A stretch of DNA of 64,000 nucleotides, taken from Ascaphus truei (Eukaryota; Chordata; Amphibia; Anura; Ascaphidae). The position numbers and the translations under genes are program-made. Of this stretch, positions 21,308-32,924 are shown in pieces. The first letter of the stretch is position 1. Each line of letters begins with the position of its first letter. The DNA is taken from the NCBI GenBank assembly GCA_036426205.1, contig CM071574.1, positions 17,826,440 through 17,890,439 of the forward strand, in the 5' to 3' direction. Under the pieces are notes generated by a model. The model was not told the origin of the DNA and did not search any database. It worked only from the letters and a program-made list of their open reading frames with translations.

Positions 21308-22989
21308 GTATGTATCTCTTTATTTATATAGGTCCATTAATGTACATAGCGCTTCACAGTAGTAATACACGTCACAATCATTTAAATAACAAATAATACA
21401 AATAACAGATCATGGGAATAAGTGCTTCAGAAATTAAAGTAATAGTGTATAATCTATTTGGTAGGTAGGAAGAACATACAGAGATAGTATAAGGGCATTC
21501 TAGTAAGTGCGTCTGCAGGGGGGCAAGCTTTATGTATCATGTGTATAGTATTAGCCACAGTGCTACTCATATACTTCTTTAAGCAACTGTGTTTTAAGGT
21601 GGGTCTTAAAGGTGAATAGAGAGGGTGCAAGTCGGGTATTGAGGGGAAGGGCATTCCAGAGGTGTGGGGCAGTCAGTGAGAAAGGTTTAAGGTGGGAGAG
21701 GGCTTTTGATAAAAAGGGGGTAGAAAGAAGACATTCTTGAGCAGAACGCAAGGGTCAGGATGGTGCATAGCGAGAAATTAGGGCTGTGATGTAAGGAGGG
21801 CAGAAGAGTGTAAAGCTTTAAAAGTGAGGAGGAGAATTGAGTGTGAGATGTGGGATTTGATAGGAAACCAGGAGAGTGATTTCAGCAGGGGAGACGCCGA
21901 GACGGATTTAGGAAAGAGTAGAGTGATTCTGGCAGCAGCGTTTAGGATAGATTGTAGGGGAAACAGGTGAGAGGCAGAAAGGCCGGACAGCAGGAGGTTA
22001 CAGTAATCAAGTTGGGAGAGAATGAGGGCCTGAGTCAGAGTTTTAGCAATCGAGCAACAGAGGAAAGGGCATATATTATGTAATACTGCACCGACACAGT
22101 TTATTCTAACATTTGCCCATTGTGGCCGGGGCTTTTTTCAGCTGGCGCCCGGCTGGCGCCAAAACGGAGCCGCGAGCGAGCTGCATCTTCCCCTTCCCGC
22201 GTGTTTCATAAAAATGCTTCCCCTCCCCTTCCCCGAACCCCTGGCTGCTCCAGCTTTGCACAGCTTTGCGCAGCTTCCCCCATACCCTGCTGCCTCTGCA
22301 GCCTTCGGGAATGCCGGGGAACCCTGGAACGTGTGACCGGCGCAAGAGTGATGCGCGGCACGCGCCAGGGAAAACCCCAAACGAGCCGCCGGCTTCTCTA
22401 AAATTTCCCCACACCGCGGTGATGGCCGTATTAGAATAAACAGTGTCGCCACTGTATTGTGGAGGAAAAGTGACAGGTTTTAGATACATTTTGAAAGTGA
22501 AAGGAGAATGTGAGAGAGGTGTCGAGTGTGACCCCTAAGCAGTGTGCTTGGGCTACTGGGTGAATGATAGTACTTCAAACAGTAATGTGGAAGGAGGAAG
22601 TATGGGGAGCTCTGTTTTTGTCTTGTTTAGTTTAAGTCAGCGGAGGGCCATCCAGGATGATATCGCAGAGAGACATTTAGAAACTTTCATCTGTACGGCA
22701 GGTGTAAGGTCAGGGTAGAAAGGTAAATTTGTGTGTCGTAAGCATAGAGGTGATATTTAAACCCAAGAGATGTGATTAGGTCACTTAGAGAGAGTGTGTA
22801 AAAAGAAAAGAGAAGGGGTCCCAGGACAGAGCCCTGGGGTACCCCCACAGAGAGATCGATAGAGGAGGAGGAAGTGTTAGTAGAAGAGACACTGAAAGTA
22901 CGATGGGAGAGGTAAGAGGAGATCCAGGATAGAGCTTTGTTACGAATACCAAGAGTATGGAGAATTTGAAGGAGAAGAGGGTGGTCCAC
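21308..22989 (-). mobile_element. L2/CR1-type LINE (family 2, copy 1) with a nested MITE
   Basis: The minus strand carries an RT fragment at 22989-22687 with [16 protein letters not shown] and a catalytic-box variant YAYDTQIY (canonical YADD), so a catalytic Asp is changed. Further downstream, 21751-21563 gives the C-terminal motif SLTAPHLWNALPLNTRL. The 3' end near 21310 reads AGCGCTATGTACATTAATGG then a TATAAATAAAG tail. A 369 bp MITE at 22086-22454 splits the copy. Frameshifts occur throughout. It is 5'-truncated near 22990. Confidence 0.85.
22084..22456. mobile_element. TA-flanked MITE inside a LINE (copy 1)
   Basis: The element 22086-22454 has ends CTGCACCGACACAGTTTATT and, reverse complemented, CAGTGGCGACACTGTTTATT. 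TA lies on both sides (22084-22085, 22455-22456). The interior is GC-rich and unlike the interior of the sister copy at 40471-40867; only the ends are shared. The TA duplication fits Tc1/mariner-type mobilisation. Open frames on both strands are GC-driven and not credible. Confidence 0.8.
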
Positions 22990-23580
22990 AGTATCAAATG
23001 TAACGATGTAACGATGTAGTTCACTACTTTATCCTGGTTTGTTATATATGTGAATATGATATATAGTATGAATGTAGATGAATGCTCGCAGGTGGCCCAC
23101 TTTGTGTGGCAATGAACATGTGTAATAACAGTATTATCACTAACCATATTACCTTAGCCACACCCTGGCTGTTCATTATTAAGCTATCTTTATTCAATAT
23201 GTGTGTGTTATTTTTCTTCAAATTTATGTTGTCAGATTTATGCCATTATTAGTGTGTTCTTAGATAATTCCATCTACTTATGACAAGTTGTTAAGTAACT
23301 GCCACCATGTACATCTTGTCAATGAGAAATCAGAAAGTGTAGAGTTACAGAATGTGGCCGTTTGCATTGCAGACCCCTCAAATCGCTCCCTCTGGTATTA
23401 TAGACATTATAGTATGTCTTATTGCATATAGCTGCTGAAAAAATAAACAATCCTGATTTAATTCTCAATCCACAACAGTATAATTGAGGATGAGGAAGTT
23501 TATGTATTCAAATGTCTAAATGAAGAACAAAAAGCAGACTCGTTCAGAAGAACACCCTTCTTCTGTCTTTCTAAGTTCCC
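22990..23580. other. unclassified AT-rich sequence
   Basis: No gene or recognised repeat is visible. Confidence 0.4.
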
Positions 23581-23755
23581 CCACTTAAATTGTAAGCTTT
23601 TTGGGGAAGAGACTCCTTTTCCTATTGTTTTATGTCTGAAGAGCTTATTCCCATTATGGGTTATATTATTATGTCACGTGTATTACTGCTGTAAAGTATT
23701 ATGTACCTGGATTGCGCTACTGTATATAAATAAAGATATACTTACATTAAACCAA
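23581..23755 (+). mobile_element. LINE family 2 3' end, plus strand
   Basis: AAATTGTAAGCTTTTTGGGG, AGAGACTCCTTTTCCTATTG and GTATTACTGCTGTAAAGTAT are followed by a TATATAAATAAAGATATAC tail. This is the forward version of the 3' untranslated end seen inverted at 21310 and 26577. No coding part is retained. Confidence 0.75.
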
Positions 23756-23908
23756 ATCACAAGCTGCAAAAAAATAAACACAATAAAAAAAATCAGCAGG
23801 CTACATTATTTATTTATAATATAATCCTCGCTCACTATTAGGGCAATACAATTACATTTACCTTTCCAACTCAAAAGTATGACTGCTAGCTGGGTGTAGG
23901 TATAGTAA

Positions 23909-23989
23909 AATTGTATTTAAAACCAGAGACAGAACATGAAACACAGACAGAGCTCAGTGCTACATCCATTAACACAGATACACGGTACA

Positions 23990-24026
<37 letters not shown>

Positions 24027-24235
24027 CAAAAGCTCGGCTAACACGGTACTGATACCTTTACATGAATATATATATATATATATATAAAGATATCTTTTGA
24101 ATAAAATGGTCTTTTAGTTTAACCCTTTGGCCAAAGTGTTGTAAGCCCTTGAGCCCCTCCAAAGCAGACCACATCTCAAGGGTCCTAACTGGGGGTTCAA
24201 TATGAGCTTATTGGGGTTGTGTATATAGTAAAATT
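23909..24235 (-). repeat. interspersed repeat, copy 2, interrupted by TA microsatellites
   Basis: This is the reverse-complement counterpart of 222-540 (CAGAACATGAAACACAGACAG, AACCCTTTGGCC, AAGTGTTGTAAGCCC). TA dinucleotide runs at about 23993-24025 and 24066-24086 have expanded inside it. Confidence 0.6.
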
Positions 24236-24249
24236 GTAGCTATAGTTAG

Positions 24250-24858
24250 ACCTTAAAAACAACACCAAAAATCGTTGTGGAATACTGAAAGCATTTTACT
24301 ATGTTCTAATTAAGAACATGGTAATGTAAATCACTGAACCATGATAACCCAATGCTTAGTGTTATATCCTCAGGAGAACTTTAAAAGTATGAATAAATCT
24401 GCCCTTAAGCTATTGTAACTAAGGGATATTTTTGGGGTGGGGTGGGGTGTTAATAAAGGTTATATGAAACAGTAACATACTTTTTGTGTGGATATTTGAT
24501 AGTGTTAGTGGCAGTGCTAAAATCTCCTCAGGAAAACGACTCCTGTGTCTAGTCTGCTTTTATTGTAGCTCTATTTAAATCTGCATCTGTACACATTGAA
24601 GTATGCCACTTTTTGTATTCTATATACTGTAGTTGTTGAAAAGCACATTTTCATAGTTCACTTTGCCGTGGCCAAAATAATGTGACACTTAAGGAGTGAT
24701 TTTACAAACTAATTGATTTCCCCGCATCAGGAGGCAACACAAATGTTTATCTCATACCAGTGTAAATTGTGAGTAGTCGCTGACAGCTGAAAGTGGTGAA
24801 AAAATGTTTTCTTAAATTAATTAATTATCATAAGTAGAGAATGCTTTAGTATTTCCTT
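24250..24858. other. unclassified AT-rich sequence
   Basis: I see nothing classifiable. Confidence 0.4.
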
Positions 24859-25096
24859 CTCTACGCCAGGGGTGCTCAAATCCAGTCCTACAGCCCCCAA
24901 CAGGTCAGGTTTTCAGGATATCCCTGCTTCAGCACAGGTGGCTCAATCAGTCCCTGCTTCAGCACGGGTGGCTTAATCGGAGGCTCAGTCTGAGCCTCTG
25001 ATTGAGCCACCCACGCTGAAGCTGGGACATCCTGAAAACCTGACCTGTTGGGGGGGGGGGGGCTTGAGGACTGGAGTTAAGCACCACGCTCTGCAC
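24859..25096. mobile_element. palindromic hAT-type MITE (copy 1)
   Basis: The element 24867-25088 begins CAGGGGTGCTCAAATCCAGT and its right end is the inverted equivalent (CTGGAGTTAAGCACCACG). Inner arms AACAGGTCAGGTTTTCAGGA and CCTGAAAACCTGACCTGTT pair. The flanking 8-mers CTCTACGC and CTCTGCAC agree at six positions. A second copy lies at 32766-32916. It is non-coding. Confidence 0.8.
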
Positions 25097-26574
25097 ATTG
25101 CAATTTATTATTATGCCATATAATGAAAAGGCAGACGTGAAAAAGAAAAGAAAATTGTCTAAAAGCAAACATTACCAAAATCGCCAAAATATATCATTGT
25201 GGGGGGAGGGGTAACATTTATGGGTTTGGGTGGGTGATAATATATTTTTTTACACTCTAGTCGGATGACAAATCATTATAGAAAAACCTAAATAAATATA
25301 ATAAAAATAAGCATAACTTCTAACAATAAAAGTAAATATGCACATGGTATGTAAAATACACTATATATAGATGACGGGCTTCGTGAATATAACTGCCACA
25401 CTGTGCACATAGAAATTTTATATGAAAAGTGGAAGATAATGTGCTCACACACTAATGGGCACTGAACTAGACACAGGCTCATTTTTCAAATCATGTCATC
25501 TCTAAGGTTTGAATAAAAAGTAATGGCCAGAATGAGCCGGGATCCATCCCAGCCATTATCATTTGCCTCCTCAGCTTTATTTGTGTTGACTTGTACAGTC
25601 TAAAAAGATGACAGTCTCTGGGTCTCTGAATCCGTCAGAGTGATAATACACAGCACGTTACACTGTTGGTGACAGGTTCTGTTCTTCTAGCTGGCATATG
25701 AAAGGAAAGCATCTCTTTCCGTCATTTCAAATGCTATAATCTGACAGAATAAAGAATCTTGCAGAGGGGACATCACAAACCCTGTCTGTTACAATTTTCT
25801 GAGATAAACCAGAGTTTCGAGGGTGTCTTGTTCAGGAAATTAGTGTCATTCAAACTTTCGTGTTTTTGGTTTAATAGCTGAAGCCTGAAAAAGTAGCCGC
25901 TGCAGCTGCTCCCACGGGTCAGATTTCTATTTTTGATATTAATGATTCATTATAGCTTAGTTTTAAATTAACTCCTTTTGCTGTCTGAGACAACAGTAAT
26001 GGATTTCTCCGCTATACATTTAAGGCATGCCCAGTAGGGGTTAGGACATGGAATATAGGTTGAAAAATGAAAGCACCTTACTGTATATTTTTTCACAACA
26101 GTATTATTGTGGTAATTAAACTTGATAATAAGTCTGATGTATTTTTTATATTTTATTATTGATGCTGGTTTATTATTTGAGTAGCTAACAGCAGTATTTT
26201 CAAATATCCATGACAATAAAAGGGAACATATTGCATTAATACATCATTAACAATACTGAGAAATACAACACAACTCCAAAAAGTCAAGGACTTGTTCTTT
26301 AAATGGAGATTAAAAAACCTCATTGGAGCCTTTTTCTAAATTACAGTTATAGATCCCCAAAAATATGGCATTAAGGCTGGGAGACATCAAATCACGGTGC
26401 AGGATATCTAACTCAATCTGGAAGCAACTGACAATCAACTCAATGGCAGTTACCACTATATCAGGTACAGTATGATACACAAACTTAATACAGAACACTT
26501 GCTAGCCTGTGTGTTGATGCTACAGTACAGTATATTATTTTTTATTGACTGTATGAAAAATATGCTGTGTATTG
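25097..26574. other. unclassified AT-rich sequence
   Basis: No gene is supported. A few sub-100-codon frames show no motif. Confidence 0.4.
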
Positions 26575-27270
26575 TATTGTATGTCTTTATTTATATAGCG
26601 CCATTAATGTACATAGCGCTTTACAGCAGTAATACATGTGGTAATCCAATAAATAACAGATAATATAAATAACAGATCATGGGAATAAGTGCTTTAGACA
26701 TTAAGGAAGAGGAGTCCCTGCTCCGAGGAGCTTACAGTCTAATTGGTAGGTAGGGAGAACGTACAGAGACAGTAGGAGGGAGTTCTGGTAAGTGCATGTG
26801 CAGGGGGCCAAGCTTTATGTGCCATGTGTTCAGAATAGCCACAGTGCTATTCATATGCTTCTTTAAGCAAGTGTGTCTTAAGTTGGGTCTTAAAGGTGGA
26901 TAGAGAGGGTGCTAGTCGGGTACTGAGGGGAAGGGCATTCCAGAGGTGAGGGGCAGTCAATGAAAAAGGTTTAAGGCGGGAGAGGGCTTTAGATACAAAG
27001 GGGGTAGAAAGAAGAAATCCTTGAGAAGAACGCAAGAGTCTGGATGGTGCATAACGAGAAATTAGGGCTGAGATGTAAGGAGGGGCAGAAGAGTGTAAAG
27101 CTTTAAAAGTGAGGAGAAGAATGGAGTGTGAGATGCGGGATTTGATCGGAAGCCAGGAGAGAGATTTCATGAGGGGAGATGCTGAGACAGATCTAGGAAA
27201 GAGTAGAGTGATTCTGGCAGCAGCGTTAAGGATAGATTGTAGGGGAGACAGGTGAGAGGCAGGAAGGCCT
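26575..27270 (-). mobile_element. L2/CR1-type LINE 3' end (family 2, copy 2)
   Basis: The minus-strand frame from about 27270 to 26847 is intact and gives LNAAARITLLFPRSVSASP, SHSILLLTFKALHSSAPPYI, SLTAPHLWNALPLSTRLAPS and a KTHLLKEAYE tail. This is the C-terminal region after the RT domain in CR1/L2-group elements. The 3' end near 26577 carries GCGCTATATAAATAAAG. The 5' truncation is near 27270. The RT itself is absent. Confidence 0.85.
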
Positions 27271-27404
27271 AGATGTGTATTGAGATACCCATTGTAATTA
27301 TACAGACTAGCATATTTATATACAGTAGATAAAGACTGTGGGACTGTCAAGGGATCAGAGAAAGACAAACTATCCAGTACAGATATGGATGTAAATAAGA
27401 TAAT

Positions 27405-27775
27405 TTATTTATTTTATTTATTTATAAAATATTTTACCAGGAAGTAATACATTGAGAGTTACCTCTCGTTTTCAAGTATGTCCTGGGCCCAGAGTTAAGA
27501 CAAAAAATACATGGTTACAAAAACAGTTACATAAATGAACAGGGTATACATTATACACAAGACATTGCATGCACAGTTAAAGAAAATATATATTATGGGC
27601 GTATGAAACAGTTACAGACCAGATTAAAATGTGAGACAGCCTTATATTTGAAAGAACTTAAACTGGTGGTGGATGTGAGAGTCTCCGGTAGGTTGTTCCA
27701 GTTTTGGGGTGCACGGTAAGAGAAGGAGGAACAGACTGATACTTTGTTGAGCCTTGGGACCATAATAGACAAGAA
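27405..27775 (-). mobile_element. L2/CR1-type LINE 3' end (family 1, copy 2)
   Basis: The minus strand gives SFSYRAPQNWNNLPETLTST then SLSSFKYKAVSHFNLVCN, followed by the family 1 untranslated tail and an AAATAAATAAA end near 27405. The copy is truncated at about 27775, so only the last part of the ORF remains. Confidence 0.85.
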
Positions 27776-27956
27776 TTCTAAATACTGTAGTGACATGCCC
27801 CGTGGGCATGTTACTTTTAACTGGTGATGGGAAAATGTGTAATGTTTCGGCCCACAAACTTTCAGACAAACATTTCTACTTCTTTGCAAACCAGCAAATG
27901 TTTGTTCAAAAGTTTTGTTATTTAAAAAATGTCACATTGTTTAAGGCACACAATAC

Positions 27957-28955
27957 AATTTAGTAGTGTCTCCAGTTGTATATATTTCCCCACAAACAAA
28001 TTAGGGAGAGATGCCTGTGCTGAAAAAGGAGCCCACCTGAGAGATATTCTATGCAAAAGAATGAGTCACATTTAAATGAGTCACATCCTACACCTCCTAA
28101 AATAGTTCCACAAGACCAATACTGACAGGTCTAAGGACCTTGTGATGGAGCGAGGATGGGAGGAGGAGAGAGAGGGAGGAGGATATGGAGTGGGGGAGGG
28201 AGGATATGGAGGGGGGAGGAAGGATATGGAAGGGGGAGGATATGGCGGGTAGATGGAGAATATGGAGGGGGGAGAGAGGGAGGATATGGAGTGGGAGGGA
28301 GAATATGGAGGGGGAGGGAGAATATGGAGTGGGGACGGAAATGGAGGGGTATGGAGAATATGGAGGGGTCAGGAGGGGGCAGGAGGGAGGATATGGAGGG
28401 GGGAGGGAGGATATGGAGGGGGTGGGAAGGATACGCTGTGGGGGAGGAAATGGAGGGTGGAGGGTGGAAATGGAGGGGGGAGGGAGCATACGGAAAGGGG
28501 AGGGAGGATACGGAAGGGGGAGGGAGGATATGGAGGTGGGGAGGATATGGAGGGGATGGAGGATATGGAGGGGGATGGAGAAGGGGAGTGGGTATATGAA
28601 GGGGGACATGGAGGAGTGGAGAGGGGATATGGAGGGGGGAAGATATGGAGGGAGGAAGGAGTTCCAATTTAGTAGTGTCTTCAGTTGTATACATATTCCC
28701 TCAAACCTACCTTTTGTGCGGAAAAGGGACTTGAAGCAATTCCCTCAGACGAAAGACAAAAAGGTCCTCCAGAGGAGTTCTTAAATAAAAAATAGCATTT
28801 AATGTGGAAGGATCGACATTTCGGTCCGCAACTCTCTCTCCAACCCCAGCCCACCCTGCCCTCTCCTCCTGGGCATCTCACCTCAATTTATTTGGAGGGA
28901 GGCTTGAGAGGATATATATACAACTGGAGACACTACTAAATTGGAACTCTTCATC
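27957..28955. repeat. three copies of a 38-bp segment, two direct and one inverted
   Basis: CAATTTAGTAGTGTCT.CAGTTGTATA occurs directly at 27956-27983 and 28666-28693, and inverted (TACAACTGGAGACACTACTA) at 28919-28945. The last pair forms the ends of a roughly 290 bp foldback with CATTTCGGTCCGCAACT at 28818-28834. The purine minisatellite lies between the first two. Confidence 0.75.
28147..28655. repeat. purine-rich GGAGGATATGGAGGGGG minisatellite
   Basis: About 28 degenerate units of 15-21 bp built from GGATATGGAGGGGGGAGGGA. The plus strand is almost entirely purine apart from periodic T. This leaves all three plus frames and two minus frames open for 100-190 codons; those frames are artefacts of the repeat. 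Such a tract can in principle adopt triplex or G-quadruplex structure. Confidence 0.9.
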
Positions 28956-30598
28956 CTCTGTCCCCCCACCATTGATAATAAAAACCGGAACTTGAGACAC
29001 TAGTGGTGCTCTCGACTTATTGGGAATCACAAGTGCAATATATATCATGTAAATGATGTGAGTGGTCAGACAGTTGCTATGTCCTTTAACTGTGAATGTG
29101 CTACCATTGTTATTGGAATTAAATGCACCTTTAGTGACTACATGTTTGCAAGTGATATGTCTCCTCCTACCACTCTTATAATTGCCAGTGGTGGAAGAAA
29201 GTGTTTTATGACTAGGAACCTCAATGGGGTTTAATTTGCCAAAATGTTCTTTACATTTCTTGCTTTTTTAAAGATAACAGGAATCTGTTTGGGAAGCTTG
29301 GGACCTAATTTTGGGTCACATAAAAGAACTCCCAATGTCTATTGAGTACTTTCTAATTGAATAAGCTGATTGATTAAATAGTAGTAATGTATTTTGGGGG
29401 ACCCTGACCATATATTGATTATTTGTTATTACATTTTGATCCATTGAACTACCAGTAACATCTCCCCGAGACTGGCTTTTTGTTTTGGATTCAGCTAATA
29501 ATTGATTTATATCAATGCATTGACATTTTTGAAAGGCTTCAAATAATAGTTGACTATTGCAACCCTTTGCAACAAATGTGTCTGTTAGAATTTCTCTTAA
29601 TTATATTACATTTTGCAAAATGTATGTTGTCCAACCATTTTCTATGGTGATTGCTAGTGGCATGCAGATACTGTATCTGTTAACATTGACTGATTTAAAA
29701 TGAGTGTGAGTTCTAATATTACAATTGTCACCCACAAATAGCAATAGATCGAGAAAGATGATCAAACTAGAGCTAATATTGTGAGTGAATTTTAATCCCA
29801 TGTCATTTTGTTTGAACGACAATGAGATATTCCTAAATTGATTCTCCTCACCTTCGCAAATGATAATAATGTCATCTATAAAACAACCAGGCGCTATATA
29901 AATATATATACACACACACACACATGGATTACCTATACAATACACAAAGAATGTATTATATGAATTGAGGCAATCCTATTATACTGTCAAACTGTATGTT
30001 TCCTAAATTTGAAATAATGTATTTGTAGTTTCCTAATAGAATAATTTTTTATTGAAATTGTATCTGTATGTTGTGCTTCTATGGAAGTTATTCAAAACCG
30101 AATATTAGAATTGTTTTATATTCTCTATATTTACAATGTTTGCATATTTGTAACAGCAATGGAAGCAGGGAAGCCACGCTTGTGCTGTCGAACGTGATAA
30201 AGAAAATAAGCCCTTGCTGCTGGATGCGTGACGGTACTCCTAATCGCTCCTAGGGTGTTTTCACCATGTAACGAAAAAAAAAAGAATGCACACAGCACAC
30301 CGAGGGTAAATAGAGATATACGCAGCACTATGCGTGTTCAGAAATAAGTTTTACAGTTGTAAATTGTATAACTGATAGGTGAAAAGATCACCAAAGATAT
30401 AAATGAGGCTCAAATAGAGACAACAAAAAGTATATAATAACACAATATTTATTTAAAAATATACACACTAACAAATACTGGATATAAGTGGCTGCCTCTA
30501 ATCACACTACCCTTCTGCTGATGTTACTGTCCGGACTGCACTGATCAACAGCTGATGTTCCGTCCGATTCAGCTCCCCGGTGATCTGGCACCAGCCAT
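28956..30598. other. unclassified AT-rich stretch
   Basis: No gene is recognised. A TATA/CA dinucleotide tract lies at about 29897-29925. Confidence 0.4.
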
Positions 30599-30660
30599 TG
30601 GGAAGGCGCGCTGAACAGCATAAAGGTCACGTGAGGCTGTTCAGCGCACCTTCCCATTTG
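30595..30660. repeat. short GC-rich hairpin
   Basis: TTGGGAAGGCGCGCTGAACAG (about 30597-30617) pairs with CTGTTCAGCGCACCTTCCC (30637-30655). The loop contains AAAGGTCACGTGAGG. It is probably the core of a small palindromic repeat. Confidence 0.65.
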
Positions 30661-31269
30661 CTGTTGCTCCATTTATGCTCAACAATGGCCTTATATTCTG
30701 TACATATACCCACTGTGACTTACCAAAAAATAGGCACCAACTGTACTAGGTTTGTCTTCTGTATATCTACAAATCCATGAATGGAATGACAACCCAATAC
30801 TCTATCCTTCAGACTTATAAGCCACTGTTTTTCCTCAACATCATTCAGGCAACTTATGGCCCATGAAACTTGAATGACAGGCTATCACTATACCCTTAGC
30901 CTATTTTGGCTCGCGTGACCTCTCTAGAGGCATATAGTGGTATTCATTGACCTAGCTAATTTGCATTGGTTACCCGTTGCCTCTATGAGAAATTAGCATA
31001 CTGTGCTATTATTTAATACGTTTTTATTGTACTCATTTATCCAGTCTGGTCCAATTATTTTAATGCATACCAATAAATAGTGTCTTTAACTCTTTAATTA
31101 CGCAATACATCCTGGACCAGTACCACTGTTTTCTTTGGCTTCCCCTACTTTTGTTTAGGTACTTTCCCTTATACAGATATTGAGTGCACGCTATAGGGAC
31201 TTATCCGGTTGGTAGTGCCTATGCTCCACCAGTGTTTTCTTTCTCTCTTGTAATTAATTGCTCGGTGAG

Positions 31270-31432
31270 TAGGTTTTATGGCCATGCACTTCTTTAACCT
31301 GGGCTTCGCTTTGAAAGCTGTGTAATATTAGAAGGCTTATAGGAATCCATGTTAAAATGGGTGAGAAGCAAAAAAGTGACAAACTGTGAGTGCTCATTTG
31401 CATGTTAGGACCCAGAATCCTTTGCTGCAATG
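31270..31432 (-). repeat. dispersed repeat containing an octamer motif (copy 1)
   Basis: On the minus strand GGATTCTGGGTCCTAACATG, CAAATGAGCACTCACAGT, TTTTTGCTTC and AGCCCAGGTTA occur in order. The same order occurs on the plus strand at 49253-49380. No target duplication is recognised. Confidence 0.65.
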
Positions 31433-31544
31433 AAAGCTTGGTATGCTGCGTGATTATGGGGTAAGGCAGATTTGTAGACATGTGAATGTGCTCCTAAGTG
31501 TTATTTATCATTGCTGTACACTGAAAGCGTACTAATTTGGCGAC

Positions 31545-31803
31545 ATTAAGTCCTTTAACACTTCAAGCGGTGGAGAGGCAGTGGCACCAGAGTACCACGG
31601 CCTCTCCGACAAATAGCGAGCACGTAACCTCAGAGCGGTGTTTTCCTCTTGCAAAATCTTTCACTACAGATTGCGTCAGGAGCGCTGGACGCGATCTCCC
31701 TTAGAGAACGAGCACTCTAAGGGCATGACATGGGCCACATGGGGCCCCTCAGTGCCAGACCACATGATGTAGTGGCTACGTCTTGGGGTACCCAATGGGT
31801 TAA
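31545..31803. other. GC-richer unclassified segment
   Basis: About 260 bp of GC-richer sequence starting near CCTTTAACACTTCAAG and ending CCAATGGGTTAAACC. The ends are weakly inverse to each other, so this could be an old MITE. The evidence is too weak to name it. Confidence 0.3.
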
Positions 31804-32757
31804 ACCTTGGTGTGAAGTTTAGAAGAAAATCTAATTTAGGGAAAATAAACGCTTACAATTTTGCAAATGCATTTTTGACTGTTTCAAACATCTCAAATTT
31901 TGGATATAAATGTGTGTCAGCCAAAAGGCATATGTTTTCTGTGTTGTCAGCCAAGAGGGGTGTATTTGAAATGCTAAACCACATCATAAATTACTATTTA
32001 TTTAAAGCTATTAGATCTATAAAAACGACTCTTCTCCAGGAGTAATTCTGCATAAAGTTTACTTTTGCATCACATATGCGGTCATCATTCACATTATGCA
32101 GATAGCATCAATATCAGCAGTCAGGGTGAGACCAAAATAGTATGTCGTTGATATAGAAATTCATGCATCAAGAATGCTTCTGGGAAATGACATTTTAATT
32201 GTTTCTCACTATTGTAGTGAATATTACAGCCATGACAATGTTCTTCATATTTATATGTGGACTTTCCTGATATTCATACCTCAGATGGTGGGATTGAAAA
32301 CTGTTTAGTTTCTTAAACTTCTACATTTGGCAATCTAATACCGTTCCATTAAATGGTATAGATGAGAAATGTTAATTTCCTAACCAATATCTATGTTAGT
32401 TTACTAATTAATTTGTATTTACATTTTAAGTTATTTTGGTTTTATTCCTCATTTTTTAATTATAAACTTGACTGATATAAATGCTCATTATGTCCATATT
32501 AATGGTTAATCTTGTGACATAAATCCTTGTAATACGATTTTAATTTGAATAATAATGCATTTACTTTGCTTTCTACATACCTACTCGATTCCACATCTTA
32601 ACTGATCATTTGTCTTCTGTAAAGTTAAGGAATTAAAATACAGTACATACTACTTTACATATTGCCTTTAAAGGTACAGTACAGTTAGCAAATTAAATGA
32701 TCAAGTCTGATTTTGCAATAAACATCACTCGGAGCAACATACTGTAGGGCCAGAGGA

Positions 32758-32924
32758 CTGAATGGCAGGGGTTCTCAACTCAGTCCGTAAAATCCCCTAA
32801 CAGGTCAGGTTTTAAGGATATCGCTCCTTCCGATAGAGCCACCTTTGCTAAAGCAGGGATATCTTGCAAACCTGAACTGTTGCGGGGGTCTTGAGAACTG
32901 GAGTTGAGAAACTCTGCTGTAGGG
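32758..32924. mobile_element. palindromic hAT-type MITE (copy 2)
   Basis: The element 32766-32916 begins CAGGGGTTCTCAACTCAGTC and ends GGAGTTGAGAAACTCTG. Inner arms AACAGGTCAGGTTTTAAGGA and ATCTTGCAAACCTGAACTGTT pair. The flanking 8-mers CTGAATGG and CTGTAGGG agree at six positions. It is shorter and more eroded than the copy at 24867. Confidence 0.75.

Noticed and set aside
22106..22489. GC-rich frames of 93-127 codons
   Set aside because: They fall in the interior of the TA-flanked MITE, are open on both strands, and match nothing recognised.
28131..28784. Long glycine/glutamate-rich and proline/serine-rich open frames on both strands
   Set aside because: They lie on the GGAGGATATGG minisatellite and are open in several frames at once because the units lack stop codons. 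They show no start context or conserved motif.
30595..30660. GC hairpin considered as a terminator or microRNA precursor
   Set aside because: Bacterial-type terminators do not apply here. The arms are too symmetrical and the hairpin looks like a repeat core. There is no evidence of processing.
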